Origin: Parasponia andersonii
Lineage: Eukaryota > Streptophyta > Magnoliopsida > Rosales > Cannabaceae
Length of the DNA stretch: 64,000 nucleotides
Assembly (NCBI GenBank): GCA_002914805.1
Contig: JXTB01000124.1
Coordinates: forward strand, 4,127 to 68,126
Reading direction: 5' to 3'
This document shows positions 48,770 to 60,712 of this stretch, piece after piece. Made by a program: the position numbers and the translations under genes. Numbering within the stretch: position 1 is the first letter of the stretch; the number at the start of each line of letters is the position of its first letter. The notes beneath the pieces were generated by a model that had not been told where the DNA came from, did no database searches, and saw nothing but the letters and a program-made list of their open reading frames with translations.

Positions 48770-49764
48770 GACGAAGCATGCTAATTCAAACCATTAATCG
48801 CTTTAAGGACATTGCATTCAACATACTGGAGATACAAACCAGTATCCACAGCAAAAGATAGCCCTTCTCCGAGTGCAAAAAGTTCAACACACTCAATTGA
48901 AAAGGCACCGTGTGGGCATTTACTTCATGTTGTCACAACCACACCATCATAATCTTGGACCACAAAGCAGATTCTAGTTCTCGTTTCTCATACATGGACG
49001 GAGGCATGTACGAGAAACGAGAAGTCGTCCAAAAAAATCACTTTCAGGATGAAACCATTAATCACTTTAAGGACATCGCATTCAATATACTGGAGATACA
49101 AACCAGTATCCACAGCAAAAGATAGCCCTTCCCCGAGTGCTAAAAGTTCAACACACTCAATTGAAAAGGCACTGTGTAGGCATTTAATTATGCTGCCACA
49201 ACCACACCATCATAATCTCGGACCACAAAGCAGATTCTAATTCTGGTTTCTCGTACATGGACTGAGGCATTCGTATTCAGCTTTATTTCACCTAGTTCTG
49301 GAGTTACCAATCGATTACCCTCTTGTGGCATAACTTAATTAGTCTCTCCAAAGGCTGAACAGATGACAAAAACTCCATAAAGAAGCTTCATTTCACCATC
49401 TACTATAAGGTAAACATCCCTTGGACTCGTTCCATGAATAATTTGATTCTTCTTTGCCCAATTACTCCGAAAAGGATACGAAAGGATTCAAACCTTTCCC
49501 ACAGACATAATTGAAAAGCTCCCAAAACTATTCCCCGAACGTCCTTGCGTAATTTTGGTTTGATCATTTCCCCAAAACCTTCAAACTTCCAAAATTTCCA
49601 AACAACTATGCGAGAGAAAAGAGCATGGAGAAGTGGTTTTCTCCTCTATATAACAGCAGCTACAAACTGGATGCATATTAATCTTCCTTCAGATAAGATT
49701 CAAACAAGAGGGAAGAGCCTCATGGAAGACTCGCCATATAAAGATGCAAACTTTGGGGTATATA
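48770..49764 (-). pseudogene. Plant LINE, 3' part (zinc-binding linker and RNase H), minus strand
   Basis: The minus strand at 48880 down to 48791 encodes a readable plant-LINE RNase H segment (LALGEGLSFAVDTG, then YVECNVLKAIN), as in plant L1 elements that end in an RNase H domain. 49760 down to about 49300 gives an interrupted frame like the linker between the RT and RNase H domains. It is the continuation of 57143-59424 and is separated from it by the complete Copia element. Stops and frame changes are frequent. Confidence 0.75.
48790..49265. repeat. 264-bp tandem duplication in the LINE RNase H region
   Basis: The block starting CCATTAATCGCTTTAAGG at 48791 recurs at 49055, offset 264 bp, with a few substitutions and small indels. 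The two RNase H segments are therefore in tandem. Confidence 0.88.
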
Positions 49765-50238
49765 TGTTGAAAATAAACTTATTTAAGTCCATAAAAAGTG
49801 TTTTAAGCCTATCAACATGAGGCCTAATAAGTTGGAGTTAGCCCAAGTGCAAGGTTCATAAAAGAAAAAAGCCTAAGTCCAAATTAAAGAAGCCTTCCAC
49901 CTAAAATCTTCTAGTGTTAGCTAGACATTAGCTTTTTACATGTGAATTATTTGATTACTTAGATTATTATTAGAAGTATATAGAAGAAAATATGTGTGGT
50001 TTAAGGATTTTTGTAATTGTTTATTTGTGTAGTTCTCATTGTTTCTCATGTTATATAAATACCCCTCCCCATTTGAGTTCTAAGCATCAAGTAAGAAGCA
50101 AAACTTCTAAGAATGAAGAGAATAGAGAAAGAAGCATAGCTTCTAGTGAGTGAGTGAGTAAGCTTAAAGAGTAAAGTTGAGAATTTTCTCTTGTAAAAGT
50201 ATTTGAGTAAATAATAAAGTTTGTTTTACTTTCCAACA
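49765..50238 (+). repeat. 5' LTR of Copia family A
   Basis: 474 bp, TGTTGAAAAT to TTCCAACA, with TATATAAATA at about 50052. A primer site follows after three bases. Confidence 0.93.
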
Positions 50239-50241
50239 AAA

Positions 50242-50252
50242 TGGTATCAGAG
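50242..50252 (+). other. Copia primer binding site
   Basis: TGGTATCAGAG matches the complement of the initiator tRNA-Met 3' end and lies three bases after the LTR. Confidence 0.85.
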
Positions 50253-50499
50253 TGAGGTTGTGAGTTCTCATGAAATTCTAAATATGCTCTGTGGTTGCAG
50301 TTTTGACTGATATTCCACATCATAAAAGATTTCTTGAGATTGAGAGTATTATCTATTTGTTGCAAATATACTACTTTTATATATCAAATCGAAGAGCTCG
50401 ATAAGATGAAAATGCTGCCGTAAAAATCAGCCAAATCGAAATCCGAACGACTCTGAACGAGTTGTTGAAAGTTTGTGTCATAACTGAGTCAACTCACTG

Positions 50500-50700
50500 A
50501 GTTAAGCCGACTCAGAGCCGTTTGACCAAGCCGTCATAGTTGTTGACCAAGCCATTAGAGCCGTTGACCAAGCCGTCAGAGCCATTGGAACGCGCCGTTG
50601 ACTACGCTGTCAGAGCTGTTGACCGCGTCATTGACCCAGCATTGACTGTTGACCGATCATTGACTTTGACTGTTGATTTTGACCAGTTGATATACTAGTC
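50500..50700 (+). repeat. Degenerate minisatellite with many TTGACC/TTGACT words in the Copia leader
   Basis: Imperfect units on GTTGACCAAGCCGTCAGAGC fill the leader before gag. Eleven TTGAC words occur in about 190 bp, each followed by C or T, which is the W-box core bound by WRKY factors. Whether this is regulatory or just repeat expansion cannot be told. Confidence 0.6.
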
Positions 50701-50774
50701 AATCTTAAGGTTTTTCGACGTTCCGGATCAATCTGTGTAGTCAAAATTTCCAAAAGTTTACTCTGTTAAGAGTT

Positions 50775-51800
50775 ATGGTTATTGGCAGTTTAGCATCTCT
50801 TCAAGTTCCACCGCTTCAAGGTAATAACTTTGATAATTGGACTATCAAAATGAAAGTCCTCCTTGGAGCATATGATGTTTGAGAAGTAGTAAAGAAAGGC
50901 TACGAAGAGCCAAGAGATGAGGCAATACTATTTTCAACATAGAAGGATAGTTTAAAATATTCAAGAAAGAGAGATAAAAAAACTCTCTTCCTCATCTACT
51001 AGGCCTTAGATGATGACGGGTTTAAGAAAATCTCAAGTGCAACCTCCGCTAAGGAAGCACAGAAGAAACTTCAAATTTCATACAAGGGAGAAGAAAAGGT
51101 CAAAAAGGTCTGCCTTCAAACTCTAAGAGGAGAATTTGATTTATTATACATGACAGAGATTGAATCAGTTTCTAACTACTTTTCTAGAGTTTTAACCATT
51201 TCGAATCAAATGAAATGAAATGGTGAGAAACTTGAAAATATTACGATCATGAAAAAGATTCTTCGATCGTTAGACCCAAAGTTCGAGAATATTATTACTA
51301 TCATCGAAGAAACTAAAGATTTAGGAGTCATGACGATAGAACAACTCTTGGGTTCTTTACAAGCTCATGAGGAAAAGAAAAAAAAGAAGCCAAATTTTAA
51401 GGAGCAGCTTCTCAAGAACAACTTACAGAGAAAGAAGATAGTCAATGTAGTGAAAGAAGTCAACGTGGCCGTGGAAGAGGACAAGCTCGAGGACAAGGAC
51501 GTGGTATAAGTTGAGGTCGTGGATGAGATTGGAATTCCAACAACCACAATTATCATATCAACAATTTTGAAAGAGGAGAAAGCTCTACAAGAGGTCATGG
51601 TAGAGGTCGAATGAACTCAAGGCCTGAGAAGTCTCAAGTTGAATGTTTCAATTATCACAAGTTTAGGCATTATGCTAGAGAGTATAGAGTATCCAATAGC
51701 AGAATTAAAGAGAATGTCAATTACGTTGAAGAGAAAAGGGAAGAAAATGGTACCGTGCTACTAGCATATAAAGACAACAACGGAAGACAAGACAACACAT
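50775..51800 (+). pseudogene. Copia gag, multiple stops
   Basis: It starts at ATG 50775 with the N-terminal LQGNNFDNW block, followed by the gag core (LRGEFD near 51128, the ILRSLDPKF block near 51255). Stops at about 50880, 50940, 51001 and 51216 sit where related gags have Trp, Gln, Gln and Arg, so each is one transition away from sense. A frame change precedes the Gly/Arg-rich tail. The zinc knuckle near 51640-51690 keeps its first Cys and its His, but the second and last Cys read as Tyr. Confidence 0.85.
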
Positions 51801-52330
51801 AGTATCTTAACATCTGTACTAGCAATCATATGTGCAAGCGTCGATCAATGTTTATAGAGCTTGATGAATCAATTAGTGGGAGTGTTTCTTTCAGTGATAA
51901 TTCAAAAGTAGTGGTAAAATGAAAACGTAAAATTCTTATCCGCTTAAAAAATGGGGGGCATCAATTTATTTTAAATGTTTATTTTGTACCCGCAATGAAA
52001 ATAAACATCTTGAGTTTGGGACAACTCTTAGAGAAAGACTATGATATTCACTTGAAAGATTATAGTCTTTCTATAAGAGATAGTAACTTGAACTTGATTG
52101 CCAAGGTGCCTATGTCAAGAAATAGAATATTCTTATTGAACATTCAAAATGATATGGCAAAATATCTGAAAGCATGTTACAAGGATTCATCATGGCTATG
52201 GCATTTGAGATTCGGGCATTTCAACTTTGGAGGACTAGAGCTACTGTCCAAGAAAGAAATGGTAAGAGGCTTGCCATGCTTCAATCATCCTGATCAACTT
52301 TGTGAAGGATGCTTACTCGGGAAGTAATTC
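51801..52330 (+). pseudogene. Copia protease and gag pre-integrase region, disrupted
   Basis: The protease site near 51803-51830 should read D-T/S-G but has Asn for the catalytic Asp, after a stop where Trp is expected. SNHMC is still readable. The pre-integrase domain (51995-52327) is intact, with its WLWHLRFGH motif. Confidence 0.82.
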
Positions 52331-53040
52331 AAGAAAAGCTTTCCAAAAGAGTCGAATTCAAGAGCCCAGAAGCCACTAGAGCTCATGTATATAGATGTGC
52401 GCGGCCCTATCAAACCAAGTTCTTTCGGTAAGAGCAATTACTTCTTGCTCTTTATCGATGATTTCTTAAAAAAGACTTGGGTTTATTTCTTGAAGCAAAA
52501 ATGAGAAATCTTTGAAGCTTTCAAGAAGTTCAAGGTTGTTGTAGAGAAGGAAAGCAGTTTTTCAGATTAAAGCCATAAGATCTGATAGAGGAAGAGAATT
52601 CACTTCAAAAGAGTTCCAAGAATTCTGGGAAGCAAATAGAATTCGACGACCTTTAATTGTTCTAAGATCCCCTCAACAAAATAGCGTGGCAGAAAGGAAG
52701 AATCGGACTATCCTCAACATAGCTCGAAGCATGCTGAAAAGTAAGAGATTACCCAAAGAGTTCTGGGCAGAAGCTGTTGCATGTACAATTTACTTGTCTA
52801 ATCAATCTCCAATAAGAAGTGTGTGGGGAAAGATATCACAAGAAGCATGGAGTGGAAGGAAGCCTGGGATCTCCCACTTGAGAGTCTTTGGAAGCATAGC
52901 CCATGTGCATGTGCCAGACGAACATAGAACCGAGCTTGATGATAAAAGTAAGAAGTTCATTTTTATCGGCTACGACACCAACTCTAAAGGATATAAGTTA
53001 TACAATCCTAACAATGGAAAAGTAATCATCAGCTAAGATG
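52331..53040 (+). pseudogene. Copia integrase, disrupted
   Basis: The first catalytic Asp is in MYIDV near 52388, the second in SDRGREF near 52578, and the Glu in AERKNRTI near 52687. All three are present. Stops near 52326, 52503 and 52567 and a frame change near 52560 break the frame. The C-terminal part (52686-53036) is open. Confidence 0.85.
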
Positions 53041-53099
53041 TAATATTCGATAAAGAAGGTGAATGAGACTTTGGTTCTTAAATAAATGACTACAATTTC

Positions 53100-54535
53100 T
53101 TTCCACAATTTGAAGATATGGAAACACCAGTAGAGCAAGCAAGAGAAGTCCATCAGAAGGCTATTACTCCACCTTCCTCACCAACATCATCCACTCATGA
53201 AGATTCACCTCCATCTTTCTTAACTGAGAGGCATGAAGAACGTACAAGAAGTCTTGAAAATCTATATGAGGTGATTGATAGACTCAAAAACCTCACTCTA
53301 TTTTGCCTATTTGCTGATTGTGAATCGGTGAACTTCCAAGAGGCTGTACAAGATGAAAAATGGAGGAATGCGATGGATGAAAAAGTCAAAGCCATAGAGA
53401 AGAATAACACTTGGGAACTATCCACTCTTCCTAAAGGTCATAAAGCTTTCTGTGCAAAATGGGTGTACAAGGTGAAGAAGAATGCCAACGGAGAGGTAGA
53501 AAGATACCAAGCAAGACTAGTCGCGAAAGGCTATAGTCAAAGAGCCGGCATTGACTACGACGAGATATTCGCTCCTATTGCATGATTGGAAACTATAAGA
53601 CTAATTATTTCTCTTGCTGCTTAGAACAAATAAAAGATTTATCAGATGGATGTAAAGTCTACTTTTCTGAATGAAGTTCTTGAAGAAGAGGTCTATATCG
53701 AACAACCATTGGGTTATGAGATGAAGGATAAAAAGATAAGGTTTTGAAGCTAAAGAAGGCTCTTTACAGTCTAAAGCAAGCACCAAGAGCATAGAACAAC
53801 AGAATTGACAAATATTTTCAAGAGAATGGATTTATTAAGTGCCTTTATGAACATGCTCTCTATGTTTAGACTAAAGATGGAGATATTTTGATCATATACT
53901 TGTATGTGGATAATCTCATATTCACTAGAAGTAATCCAAGGATGTTTGACGAATTCAAGAGAGTAATGACACATGAGTTTGAAATGACAGACATCAGACT
54001 TATGGCATACTACCTCGGCATAGAGGTCAAGCAAAAGGAAGAAGGCATCTTTATCTCCCAAGAAAGCTATACAAAAGAGATCCTGAAGAAGTTCAATATA
54101 GATTATTGCAAGCCGATACATACACCAATGGAGTGCGGAATAAAATTATTCAAAGATGATAAAGCACAAAAGGTAGATCCAACACTCTTTAAGAGCCTTA
54201 TTGGATGCCTTCCATACTTGACATGTACAAGGCCCGATATTCTCTATACAACTAGACTAGCGAGTCATTATATGGAATCTCCAACAACTACTCACTTTAA
54301 AGCTCCAAAGAGAATTCTCCATTACCTAAAAGGTAGATCAATCTTGGCTTGTTCTATTCAGTTTCTAATGATTATAAACTCGTTGGTTATAGTAATAGTG
54401 ATTGGGCTAGAGATACTGATGATGGAAAAAGTACAACTGGTTTTATGTTTTTCATGGGAGAAACTACCTTTACTTGAGTATCTAAGAAGCAACCGATTAT
54501 CACCCTTTCAACATGCAAAGTTGAGTATGTAGCTG
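53100..54535 (+). pseudogene. Copia reverse transcriptase, catalytic Asp lost
   Basis: The RT start (WRNAMDEK, then the KWVYKVK block near 53458) runs open to 53585, then stops and frame changes follow between 53586 and 53885. The active-site YVDD reads YVDN (53903-53914), an Asp-to-Asn change that by itself should abolish polymerase activity. The thumb-like region (53940-54330) is open, with the YYLGIEV block near 54009. A frame change near 54350 precedes RNase H. Confidence 0.9.
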
Positions 54536-56660
54536 CTACGTCATGTGTAAGTCATGCAATCTTGCTAAGAAGGTTGTTCAAAGAGTTTAACATGCCTCAA
54601 AAGGAGCCAATAGAGATTTGTATTGACAATAAGTCAGCAATACCTTTGGCTAAAAATTCAATCTTTTATGACCGAAGCAAGTATTGGTAAATTGACCTAA
54701 CACTTAGAAAACTCATACATGCATGCAGATATGGAAAAATACATGATCATATCATGAACACAGCAGAAAAATTAGCGAATTTAGGTTTTAAAATTTTTAC
54801 GTGAAAACAGTTTTCATAACCATATAATACACATGCATCATATATACAGGATCATGTACAACATAAATCAAATCTAGATACAAAACCCTAGAAATGAGAT
54901 TAGGGTTTACTTCTTATAGCGTGTTCCTCCTTGATCTCCCTCTTAATAGTGATCAAACCTTCAACCCTAGATCTTCTTGTCTATACTCTTGCTCTTGGTT
55001 GACAAAGCGAGTGGGCACCAAGTCGAAACCTTCGTTGGAGAACGATCAAGAACGCCTTCTTGATCCTATGGAACACCAGGATGTGAGATGAAACTATGAG
55101 ATTGTTGAAAACCTTTTTCAATCTCACTTAGCCTAGGTTGGCCGAATTTTCTCTCCCTCTCCCTGTGCCTTGTGCGTGTGACTCCTTATGAGTTACTGTG
55201 TAGTATTTCTTCTCATATATCTTATACAGATGGGATCAAAAACTGCTAACCCTAGTCCAATTAGGATTAGGCTTGTTCTTCAATTTTGACTTTGGGTGTA
55301 TTTTTATAAATATGTCCAACTCATGAAACTTATTTATAAAAATACCAACTTCTGTGTAGAATCATTATTTTACATAGTTTCATGAAATTTATTTCACAAA
55401 TACCACCATCCAATTAATGAGCTTAATTGAGCTAGACAAGGGACCTAATGGATCCAAATAATCTAAGCTCCAATAATATGATAAAATACATAATAACTCT
55501 TATTATGGTATTTATATAAATATTATTAGTAAAGGGGACACTCCACTAAAGACCCAATACTGCACTCTTAGATTAAATATCATACCTTTTATAAAGATTT
55601 AATCAACTAACCTTGATTAACCTATCCATCAAGCATATTCTATACCACATATATAATTCTTATACAATGTCGTAGTTAGATAGGTGGGATTACCGTAATA
55701 CCCCTCCAACACCTATTTATCTTTAAGTTACCATCTTTCTATCAAGGAATAATGTTGTCGATAATTTTATTCTCAATGACCATTTAGACAAAATTATCAA
55801 CCAATTTACAAAGTGAATACTAAGATCTTAGATTTAATTATTCCTTGAATCTTGAAAGAACTTAAAGTAGCATTAATGTATAGTGTCCTTAACTATTTGG
55901 TGTTTCTAACAATTCATAAGCCATAACCTCCAATATGTTAGAGTTCACATCTAACTTCATAGAAGTTAGTCTTTTAACAAATCAAAAGGCTATAACCTAT
56001 GAAAGCAAGTCCAGTCAGACATCAAGGATTAAGGTTAATATGCTAAGAGCTAGTTTGTGATAATATAAGAATTGAGTTACGACACTCCAATTCTTTATAT
56101 TACCTGGTCCAGTTAAATACACATAACTTGTTTATATTGTATTAGTATTTCTATCAGAAGTCAGATACTTCAATAATTTGAGACACATCATTCCCGTTGA
56201 GATAGACAAACACTATCACCTATAGTAAATAAAGTATTCTATCTTTATTTATAGATTGTATACTACTTTATTCAGACTTAGATAAAGAAACAAGTCTCTC
56301 CATAATTAACACTTAATCATGTTTGTTTTTTTATATACATATAAAGTCTTGGAATCTTTTTCAGATGAATAAACTATTCAACTAAGATAGTTTAATCTAG
56401 CAAATATCATAATTTCATATAAGAGATAGTTATTTATACTTAAAAGGATAAAATTAGAAATCTACTTTTTAGGGCATAAATCCCAATAGAAAGCATATCG
56501 ACACTCGCTATCATTACATAAGAAAATATGTTGCAAACAAAGAAGCACAATTGGAGTATGTGAGATCACATGATCAGATTATTGATATTTTTATCAAGCC
56601 ACTCAAGTTTGAAGACTTCACAAGATTAAGAAATTTACTTGGTATTATAAAACAAGTTTA
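54360..56660 (+). pseudogene. Copia RNase H, split by a solo LTR
   Basis: The RNase H domain is readable at 54370-54681 (DWARDTDDG, STCKVEYVA, IDNKSAIPLAKN) and resumes at 56489 with the IDTRYHYIR block through to the stop near 56660. The break falls within DRSKHID, where 1807 bp of foreign sequence lie between GCAAG (54677-54681) and GAAAG (56489-56493). Confidence 0.88.
54682..56488 (-). mobile_element. Solo LTR of a third LTR-retrotransposon, minus strand, inside Copia RNase H
   Basis: The 1807-bp insert begins TATTGG and ends CCAATA (an inverted pair, probably decayed TGTTGG...CCAACA) and is flanked by GCAAG and GAAAG, a 5-bp target duplication with one change. On the minus strand it starts ATTGGGATTTATGCCC, a start seen in long Copia LTRs of several dicots. 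It has no coding capacity and no second LTR, which fits a solo LTR left by recombination. Confidence 0.7.
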
Positions 56661-56668
56661 AGGGGGGG
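56660..56668 (+). other. Copia polypurine tract
   Basis: A run of two A and seven G lies directly before the 3' LTR. Confidence 0.85.
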
Positions 56669-57142
56669 TGTTAAAAATAAACTTGTTAAAGCCCATAAGA
56701 AGTGTTTTTAGCCCGTCAACATGAGGCCCAATAAGTTGGAGTTAGCCCTAGTGTAAAGCTCATAAAAGAAAAAAGCCCAAGTCCAAATTAAAGAAGTCTT
56801 CCACCTAGAATCTTCTAGTGTTAGCTAAATATTAGCTTTTTACATATGAATTATTTGATTACTTAGATTATTATTAGAAGTGTGTAGAAGAAAATATGTG
56901 TGGCTTAAGAATTTTTGTAATTGTTTATTTGTGTAGTTCTCATTGTTTCTCATGTAGTATAAATACTCCTCTCCATTTGAGTTCTAAGCATTAAGTAAGA
57001 AGCAAAACTTCTAAGAGTGAAGAGAAGAGAGAAAGAAGCATAGCTTCTAGTGAGTGAGTGAGTGAGCTTAAAGAGTGAAGTTAAGAATTTTCTTTTGTAA
57101 AAGTATTTGAGTGAATAATAAAGTTTGTTTTACTTTCTAACA
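56669..57142 (+). repeat. 3' LTR of Copia family A
   Basis: 474 bp, TGTTAAAAAT to TTCTAACA, collinear with 49765-50238 without indels by eye. Confidence 0.93.
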
Positions 57143-59424
57143 GTATATTTAGCTTCCACATCGCTTTCCACCCTCGGCCTATCTCAATATTAGAACTCCG
57201 ACCCACCTCCCGAATTTTTCAGCCAGGAAGATCCTATACTCCTCACTGAGTACAAGCCATTGGATTCAGAGTGCTACAATAGACGGGTCTTTACCACCAT
57301 TAAGACTCAAAGGAATAGACTTGACAAACTCAATATCCATGGGTAAGAATAAGTTACGGATCAAATACACTATCCATGAATTCGAAGAATGCACTAAGTG
57401 CTTAACCAGATTAATCGAATCATTGGTCGGAGATACTGGATGAAAAGAGTCGGCCGGACTAGGAATCCAAGGGTCGTTCCAAACATGAATACTTACCCCA
57501 CTTCATACCCTCCATCAAATACCTTTTAAAATCAGCTTCCTTCCCCACAAAATACTTTTCCATATATACGAGGAGCCACTTTTATCCCTAGCTCGCAAAA
57601 AATCTCAATCATGAAAATATTTGCCCTTGAGAATTCGAGTCGTCGAAGAATTAGGATTATGAATAAGATGCCTCGCCTGCTTATCCATTGAACTTTGGTT
57701 AAATATTTGAAGGTCTCAAAAAATTAATCCTCCAAGACCCTTAGGAAGACAAATTTTACTCCATCGAATCCATGCCAACGTCTTTTCTCCATTTGAAGAA
57801 CCCCACAAAAATTAGATCATAATAGACTTGAGATCATTGCAAAGAGAGTGAGGGACTTTCAAATACTAATTAGTTAACTGGGCACAGCCTGTAAAATACT
57901 GCCCTAACTAATACTTCACGTCCCCCTATAGAGAATAATCCCCGATGCCAACCTTGGACCATTTTTCAAACATTGTCTTTAATAGTTGAAAATGTTTTAC
58001 TCTTATTTTGTCCCACCACATCGATAATCCAACGTAAATATCATGAGAGCCAACATCATTAAGCCTGAATAACTCCAAAATATTCTTTTTAGGATCATCT
58101 CCCACATTCAAACTAAAAGTAATAGATGATTTTTCCAAGTTGATTTGTTGGCACGATGCTTGCTAATATAAGGCCAAAATGGACTTAAGATCGTTGCAGT
58201 CCTGAACCGAAACTCTAGAGAAAATAATAGAATCATCCAAAAAAAAAAGTGACTAACCCATGGTCCAGACGAGAACATTGCATGCCCATAAGCGCAAATC
58301 AATTATGAGAAAGCCTCCAGAGACAATAGAAAAAGGTAAAGGATAATAAGGATCCTTGTCGAAGGCCCCTAGTGGGAATAACCTGACCCCCGACCTCTCC
58401 ATTGAAACAAAATGCAAATTAAGCAAGCAATCGAAATACAATCTTGAATCAATGGGACCCAATTAGAAGGAAAACCCATATGCTCCATAACACATTGAAG
58501 TTAAAATCCATTCTACTCTATCATATACTTCACTCATATCCAACTTGAGAGCAATAAAACCTTTTCTTCCATTATTAGATGGAGTGGAGAGGCTCAATGC
58601 CGCAATCACATTATTGTAATAACCCTACCAGGAACAAAAGTGCTCTGGTTATTAGCAATAAGTCCAGGTAAAACTCTCTTTAAATCGTTGGCAATAGGCT
58701 TTGTGACAAGTTTATGAGGAACGTTATACAAGCTATGGGGTCAAAAGTATGCCACTCGTTCTGGGTTTCGCTTCTTTGGAATCGAAACCAAATTTGTAGC
58801 ATTAACTCTTTAGTTGATCTCTTATTATTGAAAATACTCAAGCACGCAAAAGTAACATGCAGACCCACCACTTTCCAGTTACGTTGGTGGAAAATAGCAT
58901 GAAACCCGACAAGACCTGCGGCTTTGGTTGGACCTATATTACACGGTGACGATGAATCTCCTCAGCTGAAAAAGGCTTTTGAAGAACCTCTAGATCACCG
59001 TGGGAAAGCCTTGAGGAAATATGTCTCGTCACCAACTCCATGTTGCTGTCAGAAGGACTACTACTCTGAAAATAGCATAAAAGTACTGTACTAGCGATCC
59101 AACAATGTCTTCCCGGCTTTCTACTCAAACTCATGAGTCTTGAGATTTTGTTCTTCCATTTCCTAGAGCTAGCCTTCGAATGGAAATACTTAGTATTCCG
59201 ACTACTCTCTCAGAGCCACTCTGCTTTGAAACATTGCTTCCAATACATCTCCTTTCTGTAAAGAAGAAGTTCCACCTCCGTGTCAAGATTCTTAATAATA
59301 GACATATTACCAAGAATAGCTGATTTGTCTTAGTGGGAACAAGGTTGTTCTTGGTAAAGACGGAGTTTCTTTCCCCAATGATCAAACCCTTCCTTATCCA
59401 TTGTTTCAGCACCGATCCACAACC
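57143..59424 (-). pseudogene. Plant LINE (L1-type), reverse transcriptase part, minus strand
   Basis: Reading down the minus strand: the pre-RT linker (QWIRKG near 59400, NTKYFHSKASSRK near 59190), a PFSAEEIHRH block near 58965, and an RT palm region near 58540 (LKLDMSE). Next come the NLHFVSMERSG block near 58410, the catalytic motif as FLDD (58232-58243) with both Asp kept, and KSSITFSLNV near 58135. The post-RT region near 57700 contains a DLQIFNQSSM block. Stops and frameshifts are frequent. The endonuclease domain is missing, because a family D LTR starts at 59425. The 3' part lies at 48770-49764 beyond the Copia element. Confidence 0.88.
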
Positions 59425-60712
59425 TGTAAAATTTCGTTTTTTTTATCAAGAGTAAAAGGGTCATTTGACCAAAATTTGAAAAAAAAAAAAAAAAAAAACC
59501 AGATTTTTTTTTCTCTCTCTCTCTCCTCCGATCTCACTCTCACTCTCATCTCTCTCGTTCTCTCTTGCTTTCTCTGATCTCACTCTCACTTTCACTCTCG
59601 TCTCTCACTCGTTCTCTCTCTCTCTCTCGCTCGTTCTCTCTGCTCTCTCTTCCTCGTCGAGCCGTCGAGAGACCGAACCCAGCCGAGACACACCGCTGGC
59701 CATCATTGCGTCCCGCCAATGACCGATGGAGCTTCCTCATGCCACCAGTTGTCGTGCCGCCTACCTACAGCCACCGCCGAGCCTCCCATCGCCGAGAAAC
59801 GCCGTTTTGGGCTGTAGAGGACTTTGAATTTTCGGCGTCATTTCGGGCCGTTTTAGGTTGTGTTCTTGAGCTCGTTGGGTTCGTGTCGTCGAGAGAAACC
59901 TCAAAGTATATATTACACGATCTCATTTTGCCTGGATTAAAAGTTGTCATTTTTATGTATTTTTGAGCTCAGGCCGTTTTAGATTTTTTTTTTTTAAATA
60001 TCATTTTTGGAATTTACTCAGAAAATGGTAAATTTTAATATATATATTGATTATATTTGGTGATCGGCATGAAAAACATATCTAACGCCTTAGATTTTGT
60101 CTCGTTTTGCGTGACACTGATCCTGTGTTGGCCCGGATCCGAACTGGTCAAATCTTATGTCTAATCTAGCTATTTTGGGTACTAAGAGTTCAGTAAAGAG
60201 GTATGTTTGCTGATTCGAAGCTCCGTCGAGGAGTTGATTTTTCACAAGTGAGCGATCGAGGGCTTAGAATTGATTCCCGACCCTCTGAGCGATCGTTTAA
60301 TGGCACCTTGAGGACCCATTGGCGTGATATCACTATTTTAATGAGGTAGGGGTTCAATTACCAAGTTTTTATCCTTATTTTGGTAAAAATGTGCATTATG
60401 ATCTATTTCTTAAAATTATCGATTTTAATAGATTTAATTGGTTTGATTGGATAATTGATAAGATTGTGAACTATTGAGATATATTAGATTATTTTAGGAT
60501 TGGATTGTATAGTTTTTATGCAAGTTTAAAATTTTGGTTTTGGGAAAATACAGCTGTTATGCTGCTCGATTTTCTGTAAATCCCAGAATAATACCAAATA
60601 AGTATTAAAGCATGATTTCTTAATATACTTGATGCATGGTTATTACACACTCTATGACATATTGTACCTAATATAGGATCACATACTTGAGTTCTATTTT
60701 AGCACCATAGCC
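59425..60712 (+). repeat. Long LTR-like repeat, family D, copy 4 (truncated)
   Basis: It starts TGTAAAATTTCG directly at the end of the LINE. It then has the shared order: AAAGGGTCATTTGACC, CT-rich tract (59505-59660), GC-rich stretch, GATTATATTTGGTG near 60047, GAGGTAGGGGTTCAATTA near 60340, and ATAGGATCACATAC near 60673. After 60712 it diverges from copies 1-3. The 133-codon frame at 59565-59966 and its antisense partner arise from the CT-rich and GC-rich tracts and show no domain. Confidence 0.6.

Larger units (their letters stand above)
49765..57142 (+). mobile_element. Complete Copia LTR retrotransposon (family A) inside the LINE
   Basis: Two 474-bp LTRs, a tRNA-Met primer site, gag, protease, integrase, RT and RNase H in Copia order, and a polypurine tract are all present. 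The LTRs differ at about 36 of 474 positions by hand count (about 8%). Flanking bases ATATA and GTATA are consistent with a 5-bp target duplication with one change. The element interrupts the minus-strand LINE and itself carries a solo LTR at 54682-56488. All coding regions are broken. Confidence 0.94.

Noticed and set aside
54894..55091. 65-codon frame inside the Copia element
   Set aside because: It lies in the solo LTR, antisense to it, and has no domain.
59565..59966. 133-codon frame beginning with a Ser/Leu-rich segment
   Set aside because: It is the translation of the CT-rich and GC-rich part of a family D LTR and has no conserved domain. The other copies of the repeat do not keep the frame.
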